Assembly (NCBI RefSeq): GCF_001650715.1
Contig: NZ_LWQT01000098.1
Location: forward strand, 1-64,000
DNA: 64,000 nt
Source of the DNA: Paramagnetospirillum marisnigri
GTDB lineage: Bacteria > Pseudomonadota > Alphaproteobacteria > Rhodospirillales > Magnetospirillaceae
Direction of reading: 5' to 3'
The notes below the pieces were generated by a model, which did not search any database, was not told the DNA's origin, and worked only from the letters and a program-made list of their open reading frames with translations. Below, piece by piece: positions 61,701-63,066 of this stretch; position 1 is the stretch's first letter; each line of letters opens with the position of its first letter. The translations under genes and the position numbers were made by a program.

Positions 61701-63066
61701 CCGCCAGACCGGCCTGGGTGCTGGCGGTGAGCTTGGCGGCGTCAACCTGGGCCGACAGGGCGGCCAGCTTGTCCGCGAGGCTGGCATAACCGGTATGGTC
61801 GCCGGTCAGGACCGCGTCCACCATCTGGTTGACCAGAGTGGTGGCCAGGGTCTTGGCGCTAGCGGCGGCGGCGGCGGCGGCGGTCGCCTTGACCAGCAGA
61901 CCACCCGCCGAATCCACGGCGACGATGACCTGCTGGTTATTGATGATGAAGGTATAGGTCTGGGTCGCGGCTCCCGCCGGAGCATTGATGGCGGCCAGGG
62001 CGTTGGCCGCCTCGGCATTGGCCTGGGCGGCGGGATCGATGACATCGCGGATGATCTCATTGAGCCGGGGCGGCAGCTCGTTGGCCTTCTCCTTGAGCTC
62101 CGCCAGCAATTGCTGCAGCGGCCGGAAGATGTTCAAATCCTGGAGCCGCTGCTCCAGCTTGGCCTCGACCTCCTTGACCACCTCCTTGGCCTCGGCGACC
62201 TTTTCGTCGGCGGTCCGCTCCACCTGGGCACCGATCTTGCTGAGATCGGTCAGCGGAATCTCGTTCTTGAGGCCCAGCGCGATGGCGATCTTATCGGCGA
62301 CCCTGGCCACGGCAGTGCTCAGCGCCACCGCCTTTTCCTGGGCGGTCTTCTCCTGCGGCGTCACATTGCTGGAGGGCGGCGGCGGCGGAGGCGGCGGCGG
62401 AGGCGGGGTGGTCTGCTGCGGCGCGGGTTGGTTCTGCTGCTGCACCTGCTGCGCGGCGCTGTTGTAGGTGTTGGACAGCAGATTATTGGCGTTGGGCAGG
62501 GTATAGGACGCGGTGCCGCCGATCTGCATCACCTGGGTCGGCGTCAGGGTCACGCTGGTCAGGGAACCGGTGGACGACAGGGTGGCGCCCTGCCCCGCCC
62601 GATTCAGAGTCATGGCGGCGCCGGAAGACGTGCGGATGAAGACTTCGCCCGCCTGGCCGCCCTTTTCCTGCATCATGGCGACGGTGGTGGAATTGCCGGT
62701 AAGGCCGGTACCGCGAATGCCCACCGTCATGGTGGGAGTCTTGATGGACAGCGCGTCGGGAGTGGTCTTGGAAATCTGGCCGCTGACCAGGGCGAAGGAA
62801 CCGGACTGCAGGCTGAGATGGGCTTCGCCGGTCTTGGTGGCGGGGTCATAGGCGAGGTCGTCCAGGGTCATCTTGCCCTTTTCGCCCAGCGACAGCGAGG
62901 TTCCGTCCGCCAGCATCATGCCGACGGCGCCACCCTGGCCGGTCTTGACCACATCGCCCTGGAACAGGCTGTCGCCCATATGGAGCTCGGCCTTGCTCCC
63001 ATCGGCGTGAACGACCTCCGCCTGGCCGTTCAGCGTCTGGACCTTGCCGATGGCGTTATCTGCCAT
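25720..63066 (-). CDS. giant FecR/LamG/RTX-type surface or secreted protein, about 12,448 residues
   Basis: One frame runs uninterrupted for 37.3 kb. The ATG at 63066 (MADNAIGKVQTLNG) has GAGGGTGG ahead and is preferred over the TTG/ATG readings further up. From the N terminus it shows a FecR-like domain, a proline tract, an Ala-rich helical region, Ig/cadherin-like repeats, LamG domains, RTX-like repeats and GGFVVxW repeats, then a beta-helix-like region and a Gly/Asn-rich tail. No Sec signal peptide is seen. The layout and the Gly-Asp-rich repeats fit a type I-secreted RTX adhesin held at the surface, but no transporter gene lies in the window. Expected roles are attachment, aggregation or biofilm. 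Predicted mass is about 1.2 MDa, among the largest bacterial proteins. Domain positions are listed separately. Confidence 0.92.
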   Translation of the reverse strand: MADNAIGKVQTLNGQAEVVHADGSKAELHMGDSLFQGDVVKTGQGGAVGMMLADGTSLSLGEKGKMTLDDLAYDPATKTGEAHLSLQSGSFALVSGQISKTTPDALSIKTPTMTVGIRGTGLTGNSTTVAMMQEKGGQAGEVFIRTSSGAAMTLNRAGQGATLSSTGSLTSVTLTPTQVMQIGGTASYTLPNANNLLSNTYNSAAQQVQQQNQPAPQQTTPPPPPPPPPPPSSNVTPQEKTAQEKAVALSTAVARVADKIAIALGLKNEIPLTDLSKIGAQVERTADEKVAEAKEVVKEVEAKLEQRLQDLNIFRPLQQLLAELKEKANELPPRLNEIIRDVIDPAAQANAEAANALAAINAPAGAATQTYTFIINNQQVIVAVDSAGGLLVKATAAAAAAASAKTLATTLVNQMVDAVLTGDHTGYASLADKLAALSAQVDAAKLTASTQAGLADQYADLAVLLASQYPNAGNAALATLAQSQAAAASFAYVDSAEDTAHAILANPNDVKATALSAWESGAAEAALDAAGDSVTAAQALVNTAQAATDTAVAAIQTLRDGETSVINSYLLAVAKQAAYDTAESDALALKVNAQSAVDAWGATYRADLAAASAKLSAAVSATADARAALVGDLLHVKTSTGTLTLDGSGAGLAHVTGILDANGNILALNQTNYDAVVVGTAQDAATYLYLAERLAQAGADTATGDAAGSWTVAVAVAQAAQAALDSLTTSDDTAVEAASVIVSQASAAAVSLQTYYSSLYSVYNTAYVDAAADADAQQLLTDAAETAFNNYEGQITAAQDLASQKLADSLTLMTSLGEAQADLAAAQWYYDIAHTAAVTEANADMATAVSAASDAADDAANAAVSASTAADAAYAAYNQDPNYSFIDDSLTGAALTADANKTNTYKGYLQAVEDAYTTAQTAYQTATAQVLAAQAAIDEAQTWNVYTSAMDAGLEAAQKSAAAAQKALASVSAARDLVILTDPAPQNVVDAANASANAVAQANAKQQAAAAAAQAASSEQSAATALAAATNANTLYGGGAGDATTYAQFQAAQTAAAAATALSALADGFLADANAAANPALAMAKAGDPQHLKTNTGTVVFNAAGVQTSGDLNATLAGTPLDAFSAAYMAKLQATAASTAADAAATAAVAVATTAANAALAAAAQDVIDAATAATAAQTQLTTAKTALTNMSLASNAATPVATAAAAALTAKDAADAKLADALVQLAAIKAAADNATSLGDGVTTQSKAISDKVGQLEAHVASLRKSAEQAATWSDQAQQVATAASVKHDVLVSAAAAKEAAEAAASEAAAAAQATIDAQEAARQQAETQAHTQADSYADDALVQAGNSAKLSVTGTGASKNGLDIANKTYWVDGAAQTSVTVTDAVTAEIQTYLDFWAGNLDKVATDATLAKTYATAAQVDFDAAAAVGQGYQSAAADIAAASTALKVAKTASANAAALATTASNLAGSADAWRAGTLISDRIASQTAYTTASDAWTSAKAANDSAATAAAEAQADTNAPAVAKAAANATLVSQQDSLHTALSKFLESVGQTPASSSTADLIAAANAYVGGSSLTVSSTEAAIRAAITTKWNATPADSADVVKAAWHDGYEGAYNAYDNAKTASDQADSAYASAVARAASLQADADAAAAAYTAAQSNLASASANQAAAETLEVLGEATAEKQAATLLAEALAAIDAALNDGTVGAAHEATDAATHAATAATAAADAAAALGNSVTVAAKVTEASTATDLAESDYDNAAAAVTAAEAALVKATKALAWASTSIANLADAIPQAKDAWLQAQAQAEADYAKATAFAAEVRQDSDLAYERWQDAEKSLAQAQVVAAQQAAQDAIDIIPAQTAAADAATQATAAVTAATSAVTSAAKAATLLNGAADDGSGVTDVLSKFNTAYSDGVTRLGNAVTTMNNISSTAQASYDQAVLDHYNANNTPFNGSVAAFKALNGGATYSAAATAAETNDPITQVWKAALTAISNASEVSTASSEIGDAAGSMNGVVNQIETAAGTLILSGNGIGFANVTAIKDSQNNTLALNSGNYDTVLAGAASNELATAYKAAVAAASASTSASTYLATAQAKAGDSTHLKTSAGTITLDGSGTGLAHVVSIVDGSNNPLAISQGNFDTVLAGTATDAATAKYIAAATSDLNTAKAAAVLASSLAKEAADAASAAQAQATVAAGKVSDVAGLQSSVGDSVGGLSTMISAAVNKAVSITAISTADASFEAATAGHAAIQEAKNSVVSSVGTSGTAGTEAAKFASLTALYNTWVVNQTAANSADAQTRALIESLYKQAKQADDLITTSKALALDLFDKTGSSLDAVGQLAAATTAKTAAHVAGISVSDAVKLGQEAANAAAQVAQYKTAALAAKAVVDANISTVDVKLTAAQTAGTLLSTATTVKGFATTAAQQAALAAQYEATATAQAATAKSEATLAAADAMAAFAGGLTQTQIDALVASSAAHAALAHTAALAADTAKGNALGAYNAAVTAKNSASDAAGGLSGETAIAAYITSATSSVATALTSKDNAAASYNAAAAADTKAAASATAASSGADAARAAAIDNIETAISAQATASEAAKTEALAQKTAADAAYTDTHTRLGTIIGQMQAYISSHPSIDTSVLTTLISKATALDTSATTKSGDVLAAYNAVVSADSGLDQNVIDIGVLSAIGTPSAGNVTSAQGEGSASDTLAQTATNQLAITKAAAQAVLAAKSNVAAIENAFTQFQSQVNQTIKAANAAAVQTAAANVAAVAVNDTASVNESVGNTVNSVTINVLSNDKHLSGTAFGPGSQGGGATITSESVVLTAVGTAAHGKVVINADNTITYTPDKYFYGTETITYTLTNTAALSVTQTDAAAATLSKVSSATGTLTITVNHVNVAPTIANVTVVGLENTSGSSALSISASTFTNAFTDLNQGDSLAKIKITALPSEGSLLLSGVAVTAGQEIAIANLGNLTYRPVLYHNGNFTFSWQASDGLLYSATATATLSVKPVATAPTITTVNATGVEYTSSATQIPLSISVSNPDTSDTISSITITGVPSGAKLYSGNTLLTANDANAYVLNLAQLSGLKLEPVQYSHAGIDLTITATSTSTGAGATATKQGVGTLHIDVTPVASPVTVTLATMSVTEGGAGGQSFTLPLTFDKPDTSDTLSWVKISGLPSGASLKSGSTTLLPTNGTFTLSAADAGKTLTMTTPAYYNGTVNLNVVALTTDGTDTETVTTTKSFTIAPVATAPTLTASGPNGSEGASGTTIPLTISATTLDTSDAVAVKISGLPTGATLSAGSLSNGTYTLTPAQLSGLSLHTPAYFNGAISLNVLAVASDGAASQSSSTSVNLTVAANATLPTITATAASGNQDTSIPLSLSVADPDTSDSVSVTITGIPSGATFSAGTLSAGTLTLTPAQLSGLVMTPASGYYGSSTLTIQATSTDGGDTETATQTMVVDVLHPNEAPTISADTGIGFNGTAASVIQTTLANQVELSVGDFTIEAWIKTTGVNQGIVTKGDNSGTWTEGGRSFFIDGGGYLSFVGYGNSYIDGTVTVNDGQWHHVAVVWDYSGSGSAGVGKIYVDGVDRSSGSNTYAAGNADIATDTIRIGQGNYFEAPNNFAGQIDDVRIWNVARSGSQITDNRFQQMPLDTSGLVANFRMDETSGTQITSTNGSYTGTSTTAFSRFAGGEDEAISLYGISVADSDAAGSDTEKLTLSTTHGSLTLSSSTGLTVTSTAHGLELTGTIANLNTALQGLNYRGDSEYSGSDTLTLTMNDLGHFGTGGSKTATASYGISVVSVNDAPTLTGTATLTAIAEDASSPAGATVSSLFGGNFTDPDSTMAGVAVISNAATVAMGKWQFSSDSGAHWQDVGTVADGATALALSAASKLRFLPGADYNGTPTGLGVRAIDSTYAGSFSDSATSSAVTVDTSVTGGRTSLSSGTVVLGTSITAVDDAPTVSYSGGFVASGNPTTAHLANANNQDYSSAAALSDGSFVAVWFGNSSIAGADTSGIYARRFAADGTPFGTQETLVNATTGGSQVRGSVAALNGGGFVVTWDDSSTVFAQRFTVGGDGTPSAVGPEITVPTNLVGMQAYPAICGLTDGGFVVAFTTADPATGDSDNGVALQVYNASGTKVGGEILANSNMSGSQYMRAGAIAALQDDKFVVTWESSGAIKGQVFAVSGGTVSPVGNEITVNTAGTNLEPRVTGLADGSFVVAFMSDGQPGGNWIDIAVRHYSASGNPLNTVGNGNTGHEILANVSVTGEQKPPAIVALPDGGYAVTWITTVNSVNEVHGRTFNADDTPRGDEFTVGSGAEWFHTMGLAALPDGSLAVVWDLAANGRDIMVTKLGSSGTAASPLTVNEDTSIAVGAITVADVDASASDVMQVTLSTGHGQVTLGTTTGLTFTTGDGASDATMTFTGAKSAINTALATVSYRGSQNYNGTDQLVVTVNDQGHTGSGGPLSGTGTVNLSVTSVNDAPVLAAPAQLTLTNLGSGTATAVATDVDSGDTLTYAIWDGYNALISGMTNGGKGSISINSSTGAYTYAPGPTYVTQSIGSSYTDSFQIVAMDAHGGTSSIQTVSVLVTAPSTGTTGNDTFYSGTGNDTVTGGGGSDTVVFSGFTNDYTIATNASGTLTVAGASTGTDTLVGISTLRFINTDLGVSGSAGAQTLTGGVGGEVFSLGSGFKGVLLGDGNDTLTVSGSDLTALNTLIGGGGSDIVQLNGGTVADAAFSHVSGIETLAVTGASTLTLGTSFLASGISTLDLSTSSGPVVIDTGSTGLSLTGSSSADTFTGGAGANTFDGGTGTDKAVFHGAMAGYRISASGGTITVTDINTGDGDDGTDTLTNMETLQFSDGSLSALASMGPTYSGAASALDVTGGSGSGAVLVNSQTSAMTLETWVKFDTISSVTGTNVFSRVPAANWDQANFVNTADFHSPAVQIDPATHKLVAYAFDGGGINLWASASGTTVLQTGQWYHIALTTGPSGLTLFVNGAVDGATTDGRTATDLSGTDHFVIGAALPGSGLIGVDGAFADFAIWNGVRTSTQIASDMTTNLGPSQAAQGLIGLWNLGTASGGVVADLSGNSTPTTALVNNATPVATGTPVAELTGTSGAEVIDVGAGLLTVNAGAGDDVIKVSAANLITMTSVIGGAGTDELVVSGGGTLTDADFGRLNGIEKLSLGGADPLTMTMGTGAAGSGLTTIDAATTTGSLTVNASADPAGVTLLAGEGRVSWSSGAGADRIQVLSASSEATLSATGDTITAAFTGAHSGASLSLSGVEAISFSDSKTLSLASGGGVSTVAGGSGNDFIRVASGIGVIDAGTGGSDVLINAGAIPVTFKLGSGLDSTDTVTGGSGADTLQISGGTLLDSAFAHVGSVETLSVTGAATVTLGSSATSAGISLVDASTSSGSLVLDAGSTAMGAKGGSGADTFTTGTGNNVIDGGAGTDKVVLHGAMAGYRISTNDGAIIVTDINAGDGNDGTDTLRNIETLQFSDGSLSASPAATSIAIGTGSQVNVFNAGAQDEIAVASLADGGWICTWRTQGQDNVDGNWGAIAQRFDSNGAKVGSEFVVNERLAGEQWAANFTQLSDGRIVAMWHDNGQDTDSFGVYARIYPSTWPTSGTAGSEFRVNTTTPGYQAWPVVTSTNDGGFFAAWDGHGGATVTSRLITGQRFDATGTKVGSEISIASGGREPTAGAVTLADGTVVVCWDGSDTNVQGVFAQRINPSTGALVGGVIPVNSLTTGQQFGASITALTGGGFAVIWHDSVSDGGANFGVYARVFNADGTAVNNQEFLVNTSNVTGWQAWPSITKLADGGFLAVWDDQSSGSFVVKAQIYGADGLQVGGELTLTSASGIEHKPSASTLANGDVVVSYLQNGSGGQDIFVQRLTVLSGRANLVGDAAANIIDAGAGIAAINAGGGNDVIKLNAADLAIMATVDGGLGEDQLILANAGNLPDALTGKLTGIETLTVSGSTPISLILGEFGRYAGINVMDMSLTTGSLTLDTGYDFHNLTLLAGEGRVSWSSGAGTDRIQVLSTEAEATLSASGDTITAAFTGAHSGASLSLYGVEAIGFSDSKTLSLAAGGGTVTVTGGAANDVIRVGSGIGVIDAGSGGTDVLINSGAVPVTFNLGSGLDSTDTVTGGTGADTLTISGGTLTDSAFTNVTQVESLRLTGAATVALGAEATQAGFQVIDASAASGTVSVNASAMSGEVSMIEGAGADSFIGGSGINRFMMQSSNHTLTVAGGTTTVTGGGANDTLSANTMWIEYNDGGGHTSINSGGSSIIGASADEKLVIGTGVTYVDGSFGTDTVTLMNGGMTLAVAGAETLIGGTGNDLVTLNDSFTSSGNIDLGSGTDTLVLTSIVGNTAFDIFFSDLHNVEKLALSSGMSGTITLGAQAMAAGIGALDASATSGNVTVNASGFSSGLSVAIGSGYSSILGGSGSDVVKASFMAMTTTLMGSSGNFSASSGSSYISMTGVEELYYSDSSHVSLVYGGGLSTVAGGVGSDLIRVGYGIDVVDAGSSGSDTLINTGSGNVTFKLGANLDSMDTVTGGSGKDTLQVSGGTLLDSIFGHVSGVETLSVTGAASVIMGASGVNAGLTMVDASLSSGSLFLDAGSTSISARGGSAADTFVSGTANNSFSGGLGTDTVALHGAMAGYRFSTNDGAIIVTDINTADGNDGTDTLRDIETLQFSDGSLSLTGVVQGSGMANYPTAAAFNGAADSGASVISGVTSGTMTVETWVKFDTLPTSGTSFVFFRMNDADWNSTTFTGPNNAGLAYTDAVYYDAATGKLAGYAWDNTNQWTYANGTSTIQAGKWYHVALTQGGGSMKLVVDGVQEASVALPNAWVGPTRFVIGDQKGWGYNSDVTAMDGQVANFAVWDGARTPAQIQTDMATALGSAQVASGLKGAWELGNITTSNTVADVSGASGAQTMAVHNAVQSSTPLPMLVGSASADTLDVGTGIYQLDGGNGNDVIKLTAAGLAAASSVSGGAGFDQLILTGSTSLTAADFAKLSGIEQVDASAMTGGIVVDNSGSSFGLTLTSGSGADTVTGGSGNDTFVAGAGTDKAIFHGSLSGYRISSLAGGTITVTDINTGNGDDGTDTLVGVETLAFADTSLTVSPVEVRVNTTTTGNQSAPAVANLPGGGYVVVWQSANQDGSGNGVYAQRYNASGVAQGSEFRVNTTTNLAQEAPTVASLSGGGFVVAWQSIGQDGSAEGIYAQRYDTSGTAQGGEFRVNTVVTNAQTIPSITALADGGFLIGWQSSYEGGGTNWGTYGQRYNASGVAQGVEIHFNTTTSGSQTAVAVAGLTGGDMVATWVSDTGSDGNNFGIYAQRFNSSGTALGSEVLVNSTVTSVQTYPTVVALTGGGYVIAWQSLATGNYDIQAQRYDASGTPQGTEFSICSVSTHQSVPALAALPDGGFVAVWADWRGGTGTGSQIYGQRYDSLGQVVGSEFRVNAALSGEQTLPSVAVLADGGFVVSWQSEGQDGSSYGVYAQRFDAQGKALHAGSVMLTGGSAAETFNVGSGIAVVEGGGGNDMVFLDNGGVSVILTDVETVIGGSGNDSVTIDRGVLDTNGAGRIVDGGGGSDNLNILGSWSYGLDATEMSNITGWETLTLGASYGYGSNIITTLTLNDANNTSGLLINAADTYQAIIDGSAETSAALTVIGGSGADTLTGGAGNDSLNGGAGADKVVFHGSMGDYRISSVAAGTISVMDSYAGDGNDGTDTLINVETAEFSGGFGLTLGTAAASVTGSASNDTLDIGYGFASIDGGLGDDVIKLSGTDYLATTTVAGGAGTDTLMLSSGGTLTDSNFAKLSGIETLKISGGGTLTMGASAQAAGITQLDGSGSSAALVIDASADAALTTIVGGSGADTINSGTGGDTLTGGAGADKFVVAATAGVLGSPMVITDFVSGTDKLDLSAAGSGISYTPGGAWAGSLASSITALSGLTGANAVFVTDGTDGWMVFKGGAMDGTLVKLSGVTSAPAGGDLAGPTVTVINQAPVVVQNPSVSTANYGFESTTVGQTIVGQDGWVMNDTTQGTVATSTSSGLYTSSNAFYAGSTGGNYNREISHASGGNLTLATVSQGATLTFSYDFTASYWGSYMRIGADLDYDGSTFALSSYSGNGPLDPNENSIGMGYRQEGGGVLTLYKADGTALTATVGNLTSWSTLQITLDTSANGGQGALSVSYRDLGNSGNWVQATGLQNINAGLSWSGTTAANPYLWNSVMFHAEADAAYLDNISYSVSAPPTPSVYTEGSVAMPVFSNLSIADSDNATLTGATVTITNKVAGDVLSFTNANGITGSYNSTTGVLTLSGSATVAQYQAAITSVTFSNSGDAPGMTPRTITLTVSDGNASSTALQTTVLTYDINDAPVSSGAVTLAAGTEDTAVTITKAALLANISDPDGDSLSIATISTAHGTLVEHGSGYTFTPNANFNGTATFTFTASDSHGGTVNGSATMSLAAVNDAPVLQGLTARNTALSMTGAAATVAGSLPSGQFSDGTATLECDVRVDSLSQSQEFIRLVSSSSQSNHLVFGVNSSGRLYVDNGSGVQTSTNYTLTTDTWHHVAVNYAPSGVNMATASFVVDGVVVDTLGPFNFTSSFSSLNRITIGCDGSGGAVGTLDGLIDNVRVWNVARPVADMIAEAGSPYTGAESGLVGAWTFDANGGSTLADVTGYRSLTVSGAASLVAPPSEAISLVGAGRVTTNASTTMAFTDHTIETWVRTSDTTTGYHSLISTTAATASDQSVDVMVNGTGNLKIRIGTATDYREWTPAGTALNDGQWHHVAYSYVASTNTMNVFIDGVAIAAGTGVSTGSPTAFVASGTKMRMGDSSDLTAPLTGDLADVRLWSTVRNGWDIAADMNHGLTGRETGLLREFVVADGYIIDNTFHDAGAAVVGTVYLADDMEPKAGATSFTLREGGVLSGNVVVKEVDGDTYTVAKASGGNPRNGALVVDADGSYSYAPNPGFYGTDSFTLTVTDSSGLTSTKTITVNVTDSTTISGLSERTGVLTAKGTGSAAIAKMDTGQFGGNQASLEFDFLVPTAISGSTQRLVSLMNSSNSALIGVAIDSTGHIMVGLNGTPGTGLTSVTAGSWAHATVTFDGSSATLYLNGHWAGSASGATVNMLSNLSKVVVGPDSNATSLTAQIDNVKLWNTVLSSRQISEMGQSESSSDSALVGHWAFNEGGSVVENLAGGDYTAMVVGTNAFVSAPPSRAMVFQAGQSIAVTGPASPITGDLTLSAWVKWDGVNTGAGGFIAYNGDASNSGFGLYVDTTTGKLGYMCGGVAANLSTTASLTTGLWQNVALVHENGAWSIVVDGVSHSSFAASNTTGMGDYASYPGQFVIGNAGAIGTENFRGEIADVQLWNKARDLSEIHSAMQNPIRGDESGLVGYWKLDEVSGYAIHDSADMDMSLVTKVGSVTKAALGDLPIIGDASPYQGATFSGTSLLKTENQFEPTGNFTVELWIKPTSLTGTQMLVAKDQSGNTNGWALVSNGASLQLSGPGLIYFNGTTWVPNLVATNVLTADTWQHVAVSRSGQDYTLFLNGSSVATYHSSQVDDFANEIQLSLGGRFTQYDQGTSVESGTVYSGSMSDVRLWNTARSAADISATMNNRLAGNEAGLADYIPLNDAGGIGFAEISNDGHDQASARNVSASAGAGLGLSAGEDGSKAVTLGSGGVIQASTPYDPGTGAFTMEAWIKPTTVVGGRAILSEDQAGNVNGWSFTITNGNLVFAGPDGVGGYSALVETTSGAAIVADTWQHVAVTRSGNAFTLYVNGTQVATHDWGGQTPNLNSGDPLLIGARIGANGYTADNFLGDMSEVRIWSVAKSVGALASGKDSRLTGSEVDLVDYLPLNDYSAGKVGEQGVGRGQFTRDLAMKFDGTDDAVTASGISLASNSFTIEFWANRASSSTEDNAISMGTAGVGGQGLHIDFQPVNVGNQVIFSFWGEDLVFTDTTDNVGVWVHWAASYDAATNTKVLYKNGTQVATYTGTTDFTGTGTFRIGDKFDTAGSSHYDGQLDDVRVWNVARTGQQISDNYDMVLSGTQGGTLIANYTFNDAKTTAVTDMAGGDQNGTRVGGVGYSRYSNSEAVSVSEGHADAMGGGGQNTALTFRGGAAANAGNIFNVGGGEFTIEAWINPSDLTGDHMIVAKDSATVTSDPVMSLFTRDGTLVFHTQGFDLATPSVLTAGQWAHVAVSRGEDGIYVMTVNGQAVAAVEMPQLDLTNDFDLLIGAREGSGSGGLDTVTTFKGQIAGVRLWNDGRNPEDIADTMYLRDLSDESLLADWKGNSTSDASGNGHGLTLEGATVAGVPFRAAHFDGSTSIALSTPATLAAGTADFTWESWVRSSDASGNLQYLVDAGSSTHNAYLYLLNGKLGFSDEINGLSSTATVADGQWHHVAVTVKSGVVQLYVDGVADATRSDMPPNIQSSGAFAVLGGSHFGTGYLHGDMADVRVWNTARTAAEISAFKDEIPMGYEGGLVGLWRMDSAEGGVVADGSGYGNVGTVSGSVGIVDTGVPTAREVIEIDSGSSYHGMVLASDNSGAALSYGVEATPLHGALVIHSDGSFAYTPSDGYVGADSFVVKVNDGRSDTFKLIRLDVQGNTEILGASERQAVLSFNGTQRAVVSNTGDLTTLGSGNFTMETWINLTDVTTEQVLLAKESAAYSGTSLQMRLEVMNGKLIFMAQDTSGTGLYNNGYEFQSANSLTAGQWAHVAVTRSGDTFTLYVNGEAEGSITRSLGSLTDASGLVIGGTILGGTFDHGVKGSMDEVRVWNTARTPSEIAAEYSQRLDGGTGLIGYWNGEDFSGNALDDQSHNGHYIDLSAANSPRVINPPTNALHFNLSQSVNLGSAIGQGTGSYTYEAWIRTSDVSQAQMIFTSGVNNAEQGLWIYSSVDGKIHLSVAGDAGSVAGNAVVADGVWHHVAVTLSNLNATTASYTMYVDGKVDGTGTVGNYNVAGAVRLATFYDGTTAQYNGDMADARLWNTVRTAAEIESHMNAPLAGGETGLVGYWRLDGVNGSTVADSAAIPHNGTVSGTLTVVDNQVPVYDQVITADYGAPYHGALAAETSASSLAWSVVGAAQHGSVTLAMDGSFVYTPTSGWHGVDYFTARATGSDGSVTQKVIAIEVPSPVDPIGVGASGAALQFNGSQYAKSSGMALTNQSFSFEFWSSRSVVGVAETALYQNGSMSVAFDASNNLVFTVVGVGSVTMAAGSTVNQWGHWAGSYDHATGVISLYKDGALVGVNDATPVSFTGASTLYVGATLSDDTTVTSGFQGQMDMVRLFSDVRSAAEIYDDFHRKELESTDHMLAEWAMDRQLNTSQGTTFPYMLDTSYSGHDLVLGTGSGYGSAMPQYVNTAGRVASFNGSTSGITVGGTTGALATLGSGDFTLEAWINPGAAALGSEVVLLSKQLNQGIGVPQLRLGLIGGHLFFQANSSVNGDGLFSSTYDLQSSQTLAANQWAHVSVTRAGDVFTLYVNGVASGSITYHFDAAVGSSSANLAIGNSVNGGTASQFYTGLISDVRAWSTARTQGEISSYMNTRLSGTEYGLLNNWRLDDISGTTVPDSTSHNGGSATSVTSVGAKASIYDDVLTTREDTVARGSLFAIDHDDASASLTVTLSQQASHGTVTISGSNYVYTPDANYVGSDSFIVGINDGSNNLTYGTIGVSVRSVQDAPFLTGAGAFTTSSSGSHVLAISVSDPIGQSGHHLYELKLTAAHGTILLKDTSGLTFGSSTVNGSATVVVSSALDRINAALATAVYVADPAWNGVGGDTLNIQVWDKSGDGTAHTLVTSQSMAVTIGNRAPELTSSVLDLDAVAGAALTGTLAAVDRDGSSVSYATVTGPAQGTLTINSSTGGYTYTPTSASITGIDGFTWRASDGTLTTSRTERVELYNHQTAATTAIATDLTGLVSLTGTTITHSSGAVEVAGLNLLSASHLMVGGGAITVDIGSSVAAGSALCLSGGTLSLGANAILKSSGSLSMNGGTLTGSGTVIQSAGTLSLTGIGNHIGAAFQNAAATLLLVEAISSTGSVGVIEHSFDNLGTVNLSAGTGNVSNWWSALEVEGALTNHGTILSTGSMTAGTHVLQADSIDNYGLIQVGRDMILVGGSFDNHGALTMSGSATLTVESSSSSTHSDFENWALISGVGKIDVRDADFVNHGYLKPGDSTTAGTLQINGDMTLASDSHVVLDLSLGGSGPGYNDAINVNGHVTLGGELFLYAHATPTASTSLMQWTGYSGAFEGIYGLASGSGGWVLDPVFSTTGLSLTVQSGASVAVLSSNTSFIDTGTTSNYVIATGNNDIAHLGSGYDVFVGMGGYNSVGISGHNFHFLDGGVGGNNELVWEGGNNTTFNMSQLQTNALQNFDILNLSGYNSGAMLDVAHVLGMTNNGNAVTGTANTLVVIGSSNSTYVNFSDSGWHADGQANLTVNGQSDSYTQYSNGDAHVLVENNIHVG
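25723..28330 (-). other. C-terminal cadherin-like, beta-helix-like and Gly/Asn-rich end of the giant protein
   Basis: Cadherin-like segments (28330-27420) lead into a region with repeated short strands of the type LSLTGIGNHIG, SGSLSMNGGTLTGSG and FDNLGTVNLSAGTG (27400-26290), which resembles a right-handed beta-helix passenger. The last part (26280-25723) holds RTX-like sequence (SGYDVFVGMGGYNSVGIS) and ends NGDAHVLVENNIHVG. Type I signals lie at the C terminus but are not conserved, so secretion is inferred from the architecture. Confidence 0.5.
28400..39060 (-). repeat. array of 13 LamG/concanavalin-like domains with cadherin-like linkers
   Basis: After a jelly-roll-like part (about 39060-38300) and two cadherin-like parts comes an array of about 230-residue units. 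Each starts with a strand such as VLSFNGTQRAVVS or LHFNLSQSVNLG, then F-T-(M/I/V)-E-x-W-(I/V/A) and ends with WHHVAV and ADVRVWNTART. I count 13 such units from about 37600 to 28500, several separated by Ig/cadherin-like segments (DGSFAYTPSDGYVGADSF). LamG domains bind sugars, sulfated glycans or matrix proteins. Together with three earlier units the protein has about 16. The count is by eye. Confidence 0.6.
44653..45031 (-). repeat. 379-bp near-identical internal repeat, copy 1
   Basis: This stretch aligns without gaps to 47020-47398, with only scattered base differences, many of them synonymous. It covers the RTX-type segment that includes the acidic loop DSTDTVTGGTGADTL and the SGAGTDRIQVLS end. 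It is the best evidence for recent duplication inside the gene. Confidence 0.7.
47020..47398 (-). repeat. 379-bp near-identical internal repeat, copy 2
   Basis: This is the partner of 44653-45031, of equal length. The repeats lie about 2.4 kb apart, as does a larger RTX/YRIS unit in which they are embedded. A third, more diverged copy may be present near 43430-43620. The lower divergence here than between other repeat units suggests a later event. Confidence 0.7.
49320..54760 (-). repeat. Ig/cadherin-like repeats, first LamG domain and first GGFVVxW block
   Basis: From about residue 2770 the sequence becomes beta-rich. It opens with VLSNDKHLSGTAF and YTPDKYFYGTETITYTLTN, the Ig/VCBS type, followed by five to six repeats of about 100 residues with SITITGVPSGAKLYSG and LTPAQLSGL at their ends. 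A LamG fold follows at about 52680-52010 (GDFTIEAWIKTTGVNQG). After a cadherin-like part, repeats of about 50 residues with SDGSFVAVWFG and GIYARRFAADG stand at 51190-50010. A second cadherin-like part ends near 49320. Confidence 0.6.
54770..62340 (-). repeat. Ala-rich helical region with recurring HLKT modules
   Basis: About 2,500 residues are dominated by alanine with periodic Thr, Asp, Lys and Gln (such as AAAATAASAATAAQAAA), typical of long coiled coil or solenoid helices. Four related modules interrupt it, roughly at 61180-60990, 59820-59680, 57015-56850 and 56775-56590. They share a core of the form HLKTxxGTxxLDGSGxGLAHV and then xNxDxVLAGTAxDAATA. I do not recognise this module. Two copies are almost adjacent, the others are 1-3 kb apart. 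The region is GC-rich and low in complexity. Confidence 0.6.
62365..63066 (-). other. N-terminal FecR-like domain and proline tract of the giant protein
   Basis: Residues about 1-190 are a beta-rich domain. Examples are VQTLNGQAEVVHADGSKAEL and GDSLFQGDVVKTGQGGAVGM, followed by LSIKTPTMTVGIRGTGLTG. The last is the hallmark of FecR-type domains. Such domains stand at the start of several large secreted adhesins. After Gln/Ala-rich sequence comes a run of prolines at about residues 210-230 (62370-62410), probably a flexible spacer. No TAAG or PAAG-type cleavage site for a LapG-like protease was recognised. Confidence 0.7.
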